The notes under the pieces were generated by a model. It worked only from the letters and a program-made list of their open reading frames with translations. It had not been told where the DNA came from and searched no databases. The position numbers and the translations under genes were made by a program. Shown piece by piece: positions 49,732 through 59,153 of a stretch of 64,000 nucleotides of DNA (within the stretch, counting starts at the first letter, position 1; each line of letters begins with the position of its first letter). This DNA comes from Flavobacterium akiainvivens (GTDB taxonomy: Bacteria; Bacteroidota; Bacteroidia; Flavobacteriales; Flavobacteriaceae), in contig NZ_LIYD01000005.1 in the NCBI RefSeq assembly GCF_001278115.1, positions 2,784,567 to 2,848,566 on the forward strand. The letters are read 5' to 3'.

Positions 49732-50298
49732 TTAATTATTTAAGATCAGTTGTTCAATAACCGCGGGAAAATGCTCATGCTCCAAAGCCAGCACCTTTAA
49801 TGCCACTTCTTCAGGAGTAATACATTCTTCAACCGCTACAGCCTGCTGAAAGATTATGTTACCCTCATCATAATTATCATCTACATAGTGTATAGTAATA
49901 CCGCTTTCTTTCTCTTTATTCTCCAGCACGGCACGGTGCACGTGCAGTCCATACATACCTTTACCGCCATATTTAGGCAATAAGGCAGGGTGAATATTTA
50001 TAACACTGTGCGGATATGCCTCTATAATATCGGCCGGAAATTTTAAAAGGAAGCCCGCAAGCACAATTAAATGCGGGTTAAAAGCCTGTAGGTGGCGTAG
50101 TACAAAACCGTTGTTCAGCTCTTCTTTTGTAAACACAAATATGGGCACATTATGTGCTTTAGCTTTATCTAAAACACCTGCATTAGCATTGTTAGTAAGC
50201 ACCAACACCACTTTTGCAGTATTTTTTTGTGAGAAATAACTCATAATTTGCTCAGCATTACTGCCGCCGCCCGACGCAAAAAGCACTATATTTTTCAT
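49732..50298 (-). CDS. purN: Phosphoribosylglycinamide formyltransferase
   Basis: A 188-residue enzyme of purine synthesis that transfers a formyl group from 10-formyl-THF to GAR. The GAR-binding N-terminal loop is FASGGGSN (7-14). The folate site is INIHPALLPKYGGKGMYG, and a catalytic Asp lies in HYVDDNYDEG. The length is normal. It is first in the run purN - secreted protein - rnhA and is not linked to other pur genes here. Confidence 0.94.
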   Translation of the reverse strand: MKNIVLFASGGGSNAEQIMSYFSQKNTAKVVLVLTNNANAGVLDKAKAHNVPIFVFTKEELNNGFVLRHLQAFNPHLIVLAGFLLKFPADIIEAYPHSVINIHPALLPKYGGKGMYGLHVHRAVLENKEKESGITIHYVDDNYDEGNIIFQQAVAVEECITPEEVALKVLALEHEHFPAVIEQLILNN

Positions 50299-50435
50299 TT
50301 GTCAATCGTTTTCCCGATGCAAAAAAACGAATTATATCCCGCAATATAACACCCTTTTCACATTATTGTAAAATTAATTTTTTACCTTAGTACTCACATT
50401 TTTGAGCGAAAACATGGTTTTAAAATAAAGTTTTT

Positions 50436-50443
50436 TATTTTTG
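50436..50443 (+). promoter_or_regulatory. -7 promoter element of acpP
   Basis: TATTTTTG matches TAnnTTTG and lies 31 bases before the acpP ATG at 50475. Confidence 0.5.
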
Positions 50444-50474
50444 CCGTTCAATTTAAATTCTAAAATTAAAGATT

Positions 50475-50711
50475 ATGTCAGACATTGCATCAAGAGTAAA
50501 AGCGATCATCGTAGACAAACTAGGCGTTGACGAGAACGAAGTTGTATCAGAAGCTAGCTTCACTAATGACCTTGGAGCTGATTCACTGGACACTGTTGAG
50601 CTTATCATGGAGTTTGAGAAAGAATTCGATATCCAGATACCAGACGACCAGGCTGAAAACATCGCTACTGTTGGTCAGGCTATTTCTTACATAGAAGAAG
50701 CAAAGAAGTAA
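50475..50711 (+). CDS. acpP: Acyl carrier protein
   Basis: A 78-residue acidic helical protein that carries acyl chains on a 4'-phosphopantetheine arm in fatty acid synthesis. The attachment site is GADSLDTVE with Ser37. The flanking [17 protein letters not shown] and [19 protein letters not shown] are typical. fabF follows 219 bases downstream, after a terminator-like hairpin, so expression of the two may differ. Confidence 0.97.
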   Translation: MSDIASRVKAIIVDKLGVDENEVVSEASFTNDLGADSLDTVELIMEFEKEFDIQIPDDQAENIATVGQAISYIEEAKK

Positions 50712-50720
50712 TAAATACCT

Positions 50721-50760
50721 AACATCCATGTTGCACCTTACTACATGGATGTTATTATTT
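50721..50760 (+). terminator. Terminator-like hairpin after acpP
   Basis: AACATCCATGT (50721-50731) pairs with ACATGGATGTT (50743-50753), followed by a T-rich tail. It may lower read-through from the abundant acpP message into fabF. Confidence 0.7.
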
Positions 50761-50842
50761 ATTGGGCGCTGTAATGCCTTTTTTTATAATTTTACAGAAA
50801 ATAAGCTCCGGCATAACGGCGCAACAACATATAATAATGATG

Positions 50843-50894
50843 ATACCCATGTTTCTTATATCCAATATTTTTGAATAAAGAATCGCATGGGTAT
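50843..50894 (+). promoter_or_regulatory. fabF leader: hairpin enclosing a -7 promoter box
   Basis: ATACCCATG (50843-50851) and CATGGGTAT (50886-50894) form a perfect 9-bp inverted repeat with a 34-base interior. In that interior lies TATTTTTG (50866-50873), a match to TAnnTTTG. The element could be a repressor site astride the fabF promoter or simply a hairpin. Confidence 0.45.
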
Positions 50895-50930
50895 TGTTTT
50901 ATAAATTATAAACTAAACTGATAACCATTT

Positions 50931-52184
50931 ATGGAATTAAAGCGAGTTGTGGTAACAGGCCTTGGGGCACTTACACCTATTGGCAACACCGTGCAGGAGT
51001 ACTGGGAAGGCCTTATTAACGGCAAGAGCGGCGCTGCACCTATTACCTATTTTGACGCCACAAACTTTAAAACCAAATTTGCCTGCGAAGTAAAAAACTT
51101 TAAGGTTGAAGACTTTATAGACCGTAAAGAAGCCCGTAAAATGGACCGCTATGCACAATATGCAGTAGTAGCCAGCGATGAGGCTGTTAAAGATGCAGGC
51201 TTTGACTTTGAAACGCTTGATAAAGACCGCATAGGTGTTATATGGGGTTCTGGCATTGGTGGACTTGAAACCTTTCAGGAAGAGGTTATAAACTGGGCTA
51301 ACGGCAACGGCACCCCTAAGTTTAACCCATTCTTTATCCCTAAAATGATTGCTGATATTGCCGGCGGCCACATCTCTATGAAATATGGCCTGCGAGGGCC
51401 TAACTTTACTACGGTATCGGCCTGTGCATCGAGCACAAATGCAATGATAGATGCTTTTAACTACATTCGCCTGGGCATGGCAGATGCCATTGTAACCGGC
51501 GGTAGCGAGGCAGCTGTAACCATAGCGGGCATGGGCGGCTTTAATGCCATGCACGCGCTTTCTACACGAAATGACGACCCTACAACCGCAAGCCGGCCTA
51601 TGGACAAAGACCGTGATGGTTTTGTATTGGGCGAAGGCGCAGGCGCACTTGTTCTTGAAGAACTTGAGCATGCTAAAGCGCGTGGGGCAAAAATATACTG
51701 CGAAATAGGCGGCGGGGGCATGAGTGCCGATGCACACCATATTACCGCACCACACCCTGAAGGCCTTGGCGCACGCAATGTTATGATTAACTGCCTTAGA
51801 GATGCAGGCCTTAAGCCTACAGACGTAGACGGTGTAAACATGCACGGTACCAGCACACCATTGGGCGATATTGCCGAAAGCAAAGCCATACTTGATGTAT
51901 TTGGCGAGCATGCTTATACCCTAAACATTAACTCTACCAAGAGTATGACGGGCCACCTTTTAGGTGCAGCCGGTGCTATAGAAACCATAGCTTCTATACT
52001 ATCTATTGTTCATGGTATTGTACCACCTACCATTAATCATTTTACCGATGATGACAACATAGACCCTAAGCTTAACTTTACCTTTAACGCCGCCCAAAAA
52101 AGGGACATGAAGGTAGTTATGAGCAATACATTTGGGTTTGGTGGCCATAATGCCTGTGTACTTGTTAAAAAATTCGAAGCCTAA
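50931..52184 (+). CDS. fabF: 3-oxoacyl-ACP synthase II (FabF)
   Basis: A 417-residue condensing enzyme for fatty acid elongation. The Cys-His-His triad is complete: Cys165 in TVSACASSTNAM, His305 in MHGTSTPLGD and His342 in MTGHLLGAAG. It begins MELKRVVVTGLGALTPIGN. It is in the conserved order acpP - fabF - rnc, with rnc starting eight bases after its stop. Confidence 0.97.
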   Translation: MELKRVVVTGLGALTPIGNTVQEYWEGLINGKSGAAPITYFDATNFKTKFACEVKNFKVEDFIDRKEARKMDRYAQYAVVASDEAVKDAGFDFETLDKDRIGVIWGSGIGGLETFQEEVINWANGNGTPKFNPFFIPKMIADIAGGHISMKYGLRGPNFTTVSACASSTNAMIDAFNYIRLGMADAIVTGGSEAAVTIAGMGGFNAMHALSTRNDDPTTASRPMDKDRDGFVLGEGAGALVLEELEHAKARGAKIYCEIGGGGMSADAHHITAPHPEGLGARNVMINCLRDAGLKPTDVDGVNMHGTSTPLGDIAESKAILDVFGEHAYTLNINSTKSMTGHLLGAAGAIETIASILSIVHGIVPPTINHFTDDDNIDPKLNFTFNAAQKRDMKVVMSNTFGFGGHNACVLVKKFEA

Positions 52185-52192
52185 TACCGCTT

Positions 52193-52942
52193 ATGGGTTT
52201 CCTTAAAAAAATATTTTCAAAATCCTCCCGCCCTGCCCCACAGCAAGGCGGGATTTTTTTTACTGAACTTGAGACAACACTTGGGTTTACCCCACTAAAC
52301 ATAGCCCATTACAAGCGTGCGTTTACACACAGGTCATCTAATAAGACTGATGATAAAGGCAACCCGCTTAACTATGAAAGGCTTGAGTTTTTGGGCGATG
52401 CCATGCTGGGTTCGGTAATTGCTGCACACCTGTTTAACGAGGTACCTGCCGGCGATGAAGGCTACCTTACTAAAATGCGCAGTAAAATTGTGAGCCGCGA
52501 ACACCTTAATGAATTGGGCCGCGACCTTAACCTTATTAAATGGGTTGAAAGCAAAGTATCTGCACAGCATTTTGGCGAAAACATACACGGCAACCTTTTT
52601 GAGGCCCTTATAGGCGCTATTTACCTTGACCGCGGGTTTGAATATTGCGAGAAGTTCATTCACCAGAAAGTGGTTGAGCCTTACGTAGATATTGCCAAGC
52701 TTGAAGGCAAGGTTATAAGCTATAAAAGCCTTGTTATTGAGTGGTGCCAAAAGCAAAAAAAATCATTTAACTATGAGGTGTATGAAGATAACGGCAAAGA
52801 AGGCCAAAAGCATTTTGCCATAAAACTTACCATAGACGGGCGCATAGTTGCACGCGCCAGGGCCACATCTAAAAAGAAAGCAGAGGAAAAAGCATCGCAA
52901 AGAGCGTTTTTTGCATTTCAGGAAAAAATTAACAAAAAATAA
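52193..52942 (+). CDS. rnc: Ribonuclease III
   Basis: A 249-residue dsRNA-specific endonuclease for rRNA and mRNA processing. The catalytic signature is YERLEFLGDAMLG (about 62-74), with a second acidic site in NLFEALIGAIYLDRG. The C-terminal ~70 residues form a dsRNA-binding domain (YKSLVIEWCQKQKKSFNYEV, ending KKKAEEKASQRAF). The N-terminal 20 residues are basic. It is probably transcribed with fabF. Confidence 0.95.
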   Translation: MGFLKKIFSKSSRPAPQQGGIFFTELETTLGFTPLNIAHYKRAFTHRSSNKTDDKGNPLNYERLEFLGDAMLGSVIAAHLFNEVPAGDEGYLTKMRSKIVSREHLNELGRDLNLIKWVESKVSAQHFGENIHGNLFEALIGAIYLDRGFEYCEKFIHQKVVEPYVDIAKLEGKVISYKSLVIEWCQKQKKSFNYEVYEDNGKEGQKHFAIKLTIDGRIVARARATSKKKAEEKASQRAFFAFQEKINKK

Positions 52943-53056
52943 AACGAGATTCTTATTTTCTCAATCGTTTTCGTGAAGAAATTTACCTTAACTTAAATTT
53001 AAGAGTTAATAATATAAGTTATAAATCTTATATTTACGGGCTTAAAGCGTGGTTAA

Positions 53057-53527
53057 ATGAAAAAGGTTTACAAGCTGGCATTTGAAGATTTTGATGCTGA
53101 AGAGTACAGCCTTATAGCCATTCATTCGGGCCTTGAAGCATACAGGCTGGCTTACTTTATAAACCGTGAGCTAAACATAAGACTTGAAAAGTGCCCCAAA
53201 GATGTTGCCTATACCGTAGAGCAGGGAAAAGCTACCTTTAACAGGTATATTTATGAAGACGAGGTTAATAATGCCGAATGGAACCTGCTTGAAAATAAAG
53301 ATACAGCCCTTAGCACCGCAGCAGATACAACGCTGTTTGGCAGTTCTGGCATTAGTGTGAGTATTTACCTGCTGCCGGAGTATAAAAATGCCGATTACCT
53401 GCTGAAAGTGGAAAATGCAGAGGGGGTAGACAAAGCTGTACAGCTGCTTGACGGAATACAGCACATAAGGGCGGCTTATACAATAGACACCCACAGACTG
53501 AGATCAAAAAACAACTTAATATTTTAA
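53057..53527 (+). CDS. IPExxxVDY family protein
   Basis: A 156-residue protein between rnc and pyk, the position the IPExxxVDY family holds in Bacteroidota. MKKVYKLAFEDFDAEEYSLIAIHSG and the end RAAYTIDTHRLRSKNNLIF fit. The eponymous motif is degenerate (DGIQHIRAAYTID where IPExxxVxYxVD is expected). The body is mixed alpha/beta with no catalytic residues visible. It starts 114 bases after rnc and four bases before pyk, so it is likely coupled to pyk. Role unknown. Confidence 0.82.
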   Translation: MKKVYKLAFEDFDAEEYSLIAIHSGLEAYRLAYFINRELNIRLEKCPKDVAYTVEQGKATFNRYIYEDEVNNAEWNLLENKDTALSTAADTTLFGSSGISVSIYLLPEYKNADYLLKVENAEGVDKAVQLLDGIQHIRAAYTIDTHRLRSKNNLIF

Positions 53528-53531
53528 GAGA

Positions 53532-54962
53532 ATGCCGACAAACAAAAAAACTAAAATTGTAGCCACATTAGGGCCTGCATGCAGCACCAGGGAAGTGATT
53601 AATGATATGATTATTGCCGGTGTAAACGTATTCAGGATTAACTTTTCGCATGCTGACTATGCCGATGTTCAGGAGCGAATTGATATAATCAGGAGCCTTA
53701 ATGAAGAGTTTGGCTACAATACTTCGATACTTGCCGACCTGCAGGGGCCTAAGCTTCGTGTGGGCGTTATGAAAGATGACGTTATTGTAAACCCGGGCGA
53801 TGTAATTACCTTCCAGACTGCAGAAGATGTACCTGGTACTGCCGAAAGGGTATACATGAACTACAAAGCATTTCCTAACGATGTAAATGCCGGAGAACGT
53901 ATACTTCTTGATGACGGTAAACTTATTTTTGAAGTTATTGAAACTGACAAAGTTAACGAGGTTAAAACCAAAGTTATACAAGGTGGCCCGCTTAAGTCTA
54001 AAAAAGGTGTAAACCTTCCTAACACTAAAGTATCGCTTCCTGCACTTACTGAGAAAGACATACGCGATGCTATATTTGCTATAAAAGCACAGGTAGACTG
54101 GATTGCCCTTTCTTTTGTTCGCACACCGCGCGACCTGCAAGACCTACAGGAGCTTATTGCTGAGCACGGCGACCACAAAATTCCGATCATAGCTAAAATC
54201 GAGAAGCCTGAAGGTGTTGAAAACATTGACAAGATTGTAGCTTACTGCGACGGTCTTATGGTGGCCCGTGGTGACCTTGGTGTTGAAATGCCTGCACAAG
54301 AGGTGCCGCTTATCCAGAAAAAGCTTATAAACCGTGCTAAAACAGCGCGTATACCGGTTATTGTGGCTACACAGATGATGGAAACCATGATTACCAGCCT
54401 TACCCCTACACGTGCCGAAGTTAACGACGTGGCAAACTCTGTAATGGATGGTGCCGATGCCGTAATGCTTTCGGGTGAAACATCTGTAGGCAACTACCCG
54501 GTACAGGTTATCGAGAAAATGACTTCTATTATTGAAGCCGTTGAAGATTCTCCGCTTATTACTGTTCCGCAAAATATGCCACAGGTGCGTACCAAGCGTT
54601 TTATAACAAAATCTATTTGCTACCACGCTGCCCAAATGGCTAACAACGTAAAAGCAAAAGCTATTATAACACTTACAAACAGTGGTTATACTGCATTCCA
54701 GATTTCTGCCTGGAGGCCGTCTTCTCAAATATTGGTATTTACCGATAACAAGAGGATACTAACGCAAATGAGCCTGCTTTGGGGTGTTAACTCATTTTAC
54801 TATGACAAATCACTTAGTACTGATGAGACTGTAGATGAAGTAAACGCTATTGCTGTTGAAAAAGGCTATGCCGAAAGCGGTGATTACCTTATTAACCTTG
54901 CTGCTATGCCTGTAACAGAGCGCGGTATGGTTAATACACTAAGGGTTACTGAAATTCACTAA
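53532..54962 (+). CDS. pyk: Pyruvate kinase
   Basis: A 476-residue glycolytic enzyme that makes ATP and pyruvate from PEP. The conserved segments are KIVATLGPACSTREVI (N-terminal), INFSHADY, ADLQGPKLRVG, IIAKIEKPEGVENID (catalytic Lys), MVARGDLGVEMPAQEVP and VIVATQMMETMI. The C-terminal effector domain is complete. It starts four bases after the IPExxxVDY gene. A strong terminator follows. Confidence 0.97.
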   Translation: MPTNKKTKIVATLGPACSTREVINDMIIAGVNVFRINFSHADYADVQERIDIIRSLNEEFGYNTSILADLQGPKLRVGVMKDDVIVNPGDVITFQTAEDVPGTAERVYMNYKAFPNDVNAGERILLDDGKLIFEVIETDKVNEVKTKVIQGGPLKSKKGVNLPNTKVSLPALTEKDIRDAIFAIKAQVDWIALSFVRTPRDLQDLQELIAEHGDHKIPIIAKIEKPEGVENIDKIVAYCDGLMVARGDLGVEMPAQEVPLIQKKLINRAKTARIPVIVATQMMETMITSLTPTRAEVNDVANSVMDGADAVMLSGETSVGNYPVQVIEKMTSIIEAVEDSPLITVPQNMPQVRTKRFITKSICYHAAQMANNVKAKAIITLTNSGYTAFQISAWRPSSQILVFTDNKRILTQMSLLWGVNSFYYDKSLSTDETVDEVNAIAVEKGYAESGDYLINLAAMPVTERGMVNTLRVTEIH

Positions 54963-54985
54963 GATTTTTTATCCGTTTTAATAGT

Positions 54986-55022
54986 AAAGGCCTCCGCACC
55001 GTAGTGTGGAGGCCTTTTATTT
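54986..55022 (+). terminator. Terminator after pyk
   Basis: AAAGGCCTCC (54986-54995) pairs with GGAGGCCTTT (55008-55017), extended by GCAC/GTGT, followed by T-rich sequence. It also borders the convergent addB-like gene. Confidence 0.85.
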
Positions 55023-55036
55023 TTATCCTGTTTTCC

Positions 55037-57802
55037 CTAAGCCATTTCTTCTTCAAAGGCTATTTCAGGGTTTAGTATTTCATTAATCAGGCTTACCAGC
55101 TGCGCTGTAAAAGAAGTCAAGGTTTCGGCCGTTATAGTATCTGTTACCGGGATTGACTTATCATAAGCATCGGCAAACGTAAAGCCCATAAACCCGGCTT
55201 TCATGTTCTTAAACGAGATAATACCGGCTTCAATCTCCATTCCATTCGCCAGGGGTTCATACATAAAGGCATAGCACAATAGCTGTATTATCTTGTCGTT
55301 TTTGATACCCTGGGTTAAGCCCTCCCATGTTTTAAGCGATACATTGCGCTTTTCTACCTTTCCGGTTTTGTAATCGGTTATCCTGATGCGGCCGTTGCGC
55401 TCTTCAATACGGTCAATATTACCGGCAATAAGCACCGGGTAAGGCAAATCAGGGTGTTGTAGCAAGCGTTCAAATTTATGTTCTAAAGCCAGTATTTTAA
55501 CAGCATCGCCATCGGTTAGCCCCTGCCTCTCAAGCTTTAAAAAATTATGCACGTTACGCTTGGCTACTTCAAAAGCCAGCAGGTTACGGCCTTTTTTAAT
55601 TTCGCCCTCTTTATACACCGTTACAAACTGGCGCATAACCTCATCATCGGCAAGGGTAGCCATTGTATCAAGATCGTGCAGGGTAAGGAAACGGCCTATG
55701 GTGGGCTTGTAAAGCTCTTCTAAAGCACCGTGAATGATGGTCCCCAGCGTGTTGAGGGCAATGCTCTCCTCAACCTCATCTACCTCGCTTATGCGCAGTA
55801 TCCGCTGATAGTAAAACTGTATGGGATTGCGCAAATAACCGGTTAGCGCAGATGGTGAAAAACCTTTGCCCGTAGCTATTTCGTGCAACCTGGTCATAAC
55901 AGATTCGGTTTTGGGCACGTGCATGGGCTCATACGCCCTGGGCGGAAGGCTGGCATTATAAATAGTACTGACCAGGTTGTGGTTGGGCTGGCGTTCAATT
56001 TCCAATTGGGTTAAGAAACGGCTGCGCTCACCGGCATCAAGGCCCTCGCTTTCGGTATTATACAGCAGGTACACATTCTTTGCACGCAGCAGCAGGTGGT
56101 AAAAGTGGTAGCTGTAAATGGCATCTTTCTCTTTATAAGTAGGCAGTCCCAGCTCACGTTTTACATCATACGGAATGAACGAATTCTGGGTTTTCCCGGC
56201 AGGGAATTTACCCTCGTTCATACTGGTAATAATCACGTTTTCAAAGTCGAGCACACGGCTTTCCAGCACGCCCATAACCTGCAGGCCGCTAAGGGGTTCG
56301 CCTTCAAACGACACCTCAGCAAGGTCAATAACCTGCTTGTAAATGCTGTGCAGCACGGCAAGATTGTTTATCTGCTCATGTTTATCTTGGTAATTGATAA
56401 GCTTATTAATGACTTTAAAGATGGAGTACAAAAATGCCTTTGCAATCTTATCTTCTTCATCATCAGTACTGAGGTACGACTTTAAAACCAGCATGATATC
56501 GCTGAGGCGTTGCAGTACATTGCCCACATTTTCGTCCCAACGTTCAAAAAGCAGCTTAAAGAAATCTGAAGCCCTGCCCTGTATTTCAAACAACTTACTG
56601 AGCGACAGGAACGTTATGTTGTTACGGTTTATACTGTTTATCAGGTAGTCAGCACCAATGTAGGGTTCTACCAGCGGATGCGTAAGCACATCAAGCACTT
56701 CGCGGTAGTAGAGTGTGTAGCTTTTTTCGCTGCGGGCAAGTGCATTGGTATGCAGCTTAAACAGCTTTTGCACCAGCACCTGCGCGGGGTTGTTACGGCT
56801 ACTATAGCCCATGGTTATGTTAAGGCTGCCCACATTGGCCGGAAGGCTGTACAGCATGGGTATGAGCAGGCTTTCCTCGCCCAATACCAATGCTGTCTTG
56901 TCAAGGCTTTGCCCGGAGTTTTGTATCTGCTCTATAATTTCGCCTGCAATTTTGGCCTGTCCTACGGTTTTAGGTGTACCAATGATACGTATGTCCTTTG
57001 GTGTGCTAAAATCGTTTGTAATCCATTTAAATTCGTTACCGGCATATTGTTTCCAGTCCTTCTTAAAACGGCGTATAAACAGCCCCGCATCATGATAATG
57101 GTCGTTAAGGAAGGTGTAGTCAATATCCCAGTAAATATTGGCCTGACCATTCATCATAAGGTGCTGGATTATCTTCTCCTCAGCAGCACTCAGCGCATTA
57201 AAACCGCCGAAAATCAGGTGCCCTTTAAAGGCTTCGCTAAAATGGTCTATGTTTTTAACTGCCTCGCGGTATATAAGTCCCTGGTAGCCGGTGCCTTTAT
57301 CAAGTAAATGATTATACAGCGTGTGGTAGTAAGACGGCAGCTGTTTCCAGAACTCGAGGTAGCTGGCAATCATGCTGGTGCGCTTGTCTACATCTACCGC
57401 CCAGTGTTCTATTTCCTGAATGTTTTCAAGGTATTTCAATACTTTATCGGGCTCCAGCAGGTAGCGGTCAATCTCGTTAAAGTCGCCTAAAAGGGTTTTG
57501 CCCCAGTTGGCAAAGGTTTCAAAATTCTGCTGCTTGTCTTTTGGCGTAAGCACAAGGTAAATCTCATAAAACTCAAACAAGAGCTCTATGCTATCTATAC
57601 TGCGTATTCCGGCTACATCCTGCACAAAATCTTCAATAGAAATAATAGTTGGCGCAAACACAGTACCGTTAAGCTGCCGCTTAAGGGCTTCGAGCAAAAA
57701 GATGCGGGCCCGCTTGTTGGGCAATACTATTGTTATGGCATTGAGGTTGTTGCCGTGGCTTTGGATAATCTCGGCACTAAGCTTATCAAGAAATGTTTGC
57801 AT
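55037..57802 (-). CDS. AddB-like PD-(D/E)XK nuclease/helicase-like protein (921 aa)
   Basis: The partner subunit of an AddAB/RecBCD-type double-strand-break repair complex. The N-terminal part (ITIVLPNKRARIFLLEAL) is helicase-like without a Walker A loop. The C-terminal nuclease is visible as LGTIIHGALEELY, IAGNIDRIEERNGRIRITDYKTGK (the D and DxK of the PD-(D/E)XK site). In AddB an Fe-S cluster binds near this nuclease. Here the corresponding segment reads YLRNPIQFYYQRIL with no Cys, so a cluster is unlikely. The ATG at 57802 lies three bases from an IS3 insertion, which separates the gene from its former upstream region. Confidence 0.85.
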   Translation of the reverse strand: MQTFLDKLSAEIIQSHGNNLNAITIVLPNKRARIFLLEALKRQLNGTVFAPTIISIEDFVQDVAGIRSIDSIELLFEFYEIYLVLTPKDKQQNFETFANWGKTLLGDFNEIDRYLLEPDKVLKYLENIQEIEHWAVDVDKRTSMIASYLEFWKQLPSYYHTLYNHLLDKGTGYQGLIYREAVKNIDHFSEAFKGHLIFGGFNALSAAEEKIIQHLMMNGQANIYWDIDYTFLNDHYHDAGLFIRRFKKDWKQYAGNEFKWITNDFSTPKDIRIIGTPKTVGQAKIAGEIIEQIQNSGQSLDKTALVLGEESLLIPMLYSLPANVGSLNITMGYSSRNNPAQVLVQKLFKLHTNALARSEKSYTLYYREVLDVLTHPLVEPYIGADYLINSINRNNITFLSLSKLFEIQGRASDFFKLLFERWDENVGNVLQRLSDIMLVLKSYLSTDDEEDKIAKAFLYSIFKVINKLINYQDKHEQINNLAVLHSIYKQVIDLAEVSFEGEPLSGLQVMGVLESRVLDFENVIITSMNEGKFPAGKTQNSFIPYDVKRELGLPTYKEKDAIYSYHFYHLLLRAKNVYLLYNTESEGLDAGERSRFLTQLEIERQPNHNLVSTIYNASLPPRAYEPMHVPKTESVMTRLHEIATGKGFSPSALTGYLRNPIQFYYQRILRISEVDEVEESIALNTLGTIIHGALEELYKPTIGRFLTLHDLDTMATLADDEVMRQFVTVYKEGEIKKGRNLLAFEVAKRNVHNFLKLERQGLTDGDAVKILALEHKFERLLQHPDLPYPVLIAGNIDRIEERNGRIRITDYKTGKVEKRNVSLKTWEGLTQGIKNDKIIQLLCYAFMYEPLANGMEIEAGIISFKNMKAGFMGFTFADAYDKSIPVTDTITAETLTSFTAQLVSLINEILNPEIAFEEEMA

Positions 57803-57858
57803 AGCTGACTAGTCCTAAAATAACGATACAGGATTAATAATAGTAAAAATACATTTTT

Positions 57859-58710
57859 TTAGACAGAAGTAGCTTTCGGGTTACTTCTGTTTTTTGTTTT
57901 ATAGGTTTTCATTTTGATACTGCTTTGCAGGTGCATTTTGTTTGGAGTCAGCATATAATTTGACCAATGTGGCCTGATTTGATTATACTTATTTATAACC
58001 TCCGCTACCAGCTTTTTCATTAATGATAATTCAAGATGGTAAGCGTCAATCATAAACTCCTGTTTTAATATTCCATTTACCCTTTCCGCTACTGCATTTT
58101 CATAAGGATCTGAGTTTTGAGTCATACTACATTTCAAGTTACATTTTTTTAATAAATATTGATACTCATCCGAACAATATTGTATTCCCCTGTCTGAATG
58201 ATGTATTAATGATTCAGCCTTAAACATCCTGTTCTTATGAGCCATTTTTAGAGCATTAATACTGCCTTGTGTGCTCAGGGAATCAGACACATCATATCCC
58301 ATTATCTTTTTAGAATAAGCATCTGTTATTAAGCTTAAATAACAAGGTTTATCCCGTTTCCCGATGTATGTAATGTCGGATACCCACACCTGCTCCGGTT
58401 TAGTAATATCAAGTTCTTTAATCAGGTTAGGATGCTTTCTAAAACGATGGTGTGACCATGTAGTGACATGATAACTCCTTTTAGGCTTTATCAGTAAATG
58501 ATTTGCTTTTAAAATACTAAAGAACTTATCCCTTCCTACTTTTAAATCTTTAAGCTTATTATTAAGTATATGATACAATTTGCGTGTACCAAGCCGGGGT
58601 TGGGCTATGCGCTGTTCCTTTACAAGTCCTACAACCTGTTCCGCCAGGCTCCTGCGAAGCTTGACACGTTTAACACTTCGATAATAAACCTGCCTGTCTA
58701 TCCCGAACAA
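57859..58710 (-). CDS. IS3-family transposase OrfB (DDE)
   Basis: The catalytic part of the IS3 transposase, 283 residues from the TTG at 58710. The DDE acids are in VSDITYIG, IHHSDRGIQY and NAVAERVNG, at family spacing, with an HTH_21-like N-terminus (RIAQPRLGTRKLYHIL). It is normally made as an OrfAB fusion by -1 frameshifting at the A7G run 58739-58746. Read in the -1 frame, the junction gives KKRQESLSFSCGLFGIDRQ, the usual OrfAB link, so 58710 is probably not a used start. Confidence 0.9.
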   Translation of the reverse strand: MFGIDRQVYYRSVKRVKLRRSLAEQVVGLVKEQRIAQPRLGTRKLYHILNNKLKDLKVGRDKFFSILKANHLLIKPKRSYHVTTWSHHRFRKHPNLIKELDITKPEQVWVSDITYIGKRDKPCYLSLITDAYSKKIMGYDVSDSLSTQGSINALKMAHKNRMFKAESLIHHSDRGIQYCSDEYQYLLKKCNLKCSMTQNSDPYENAVAERVNGILKQEFMIDAYHLELSLMKKLVAEVINKYNQIRPHWSNYMLTPNKMHLQSSIKMKTYKTKNRSNPKATSV

Positions 58711-58724
58711 ACCACAGCTGAAGC

Positions 58725-59153
58725 TTAAGCTTTCCTGCCTTTTTTTACTGAAGGATTGGATTGTCCGGGTGGTAAGTTTTTTCTGATGTCAATATTATAT
58801 TCCTTTTCCGCTAAGTCTATCATCATATCAAAAATAATAGCTTTAGAATCGGATATATGGTTTTGACTTTCAAGCTGGGCTTTCTGCTTTTCTAAAAGCT
58901 TTACTTTGGCCTCAAGTTCCATAATACGTTGTTCAGGTGTCTTTGGCATATTCGATGGTGTTTGATTCTCCCAATCAAAGTTACCATATTTCCTAAGCCA
59001 ATTTACAACTGTTGAACGAGCCTGGATGCCATATTTTCTTTGCGCGGCATAAGTTGAAAGCTCACCCGATTCAATCTCTTTTACAATTTGAATCTTTAAA
59101 CTTAAAGTGTAATCTTTTTGGGTACGCCTTACATAATTGTTTTGTCCTTCCAT
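58725..59153 (-). CDS. IS3-family transposase OrfA (HTH)
   Basis: A 142-residue DNA-binding protein of the IS. The helix-turn-helix (DYTLSLKIQIVKEIESGELS, then RKYGIQARSTVVNWLRKYG) recognises the IS ends, and a leucine-zipper coiled coil (RIMELEAKVKLLEKQKAQLE) mediates multimers. The start at 59153 (MEGQNNYVRR) is taken because the frame upstream leaves the element. The A-run GTAAAAAAAGG near its end permits -1 frameshifting into OrfB. Confidence 0.9.
   Translation of the reverse strand: MEGQNNYVRRTQKDYTLSLKIQIVKEIESGELSTYAAQRKYGIQARSTVVNWLRKYGNFDWENQTPSNMPKTPEQRIMELEAKVKLLEKQKAQLESQNHISDSKAIIFDMMIDLAEKEYNIDIRKNLPPGQSNPSVKKGRKA
58739..58746 (-). other. Programmed -1 frameshift site of the IS
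   Basis: Seven A followed by G form the slippery heptamer A-AAA-AAG just before the OrfA stop. Slipping here joins OrfA to OrfB in one transposase, as in other IS3 elements. Confidence 0.7.

Noticed and set aside
50937..51911. A 324-codon minus-strand frame opposite fabF
   Set aside because: fabF on the other strand has its full catalytic triad; this frame is Cys/Ala/Tyr-rich noise.
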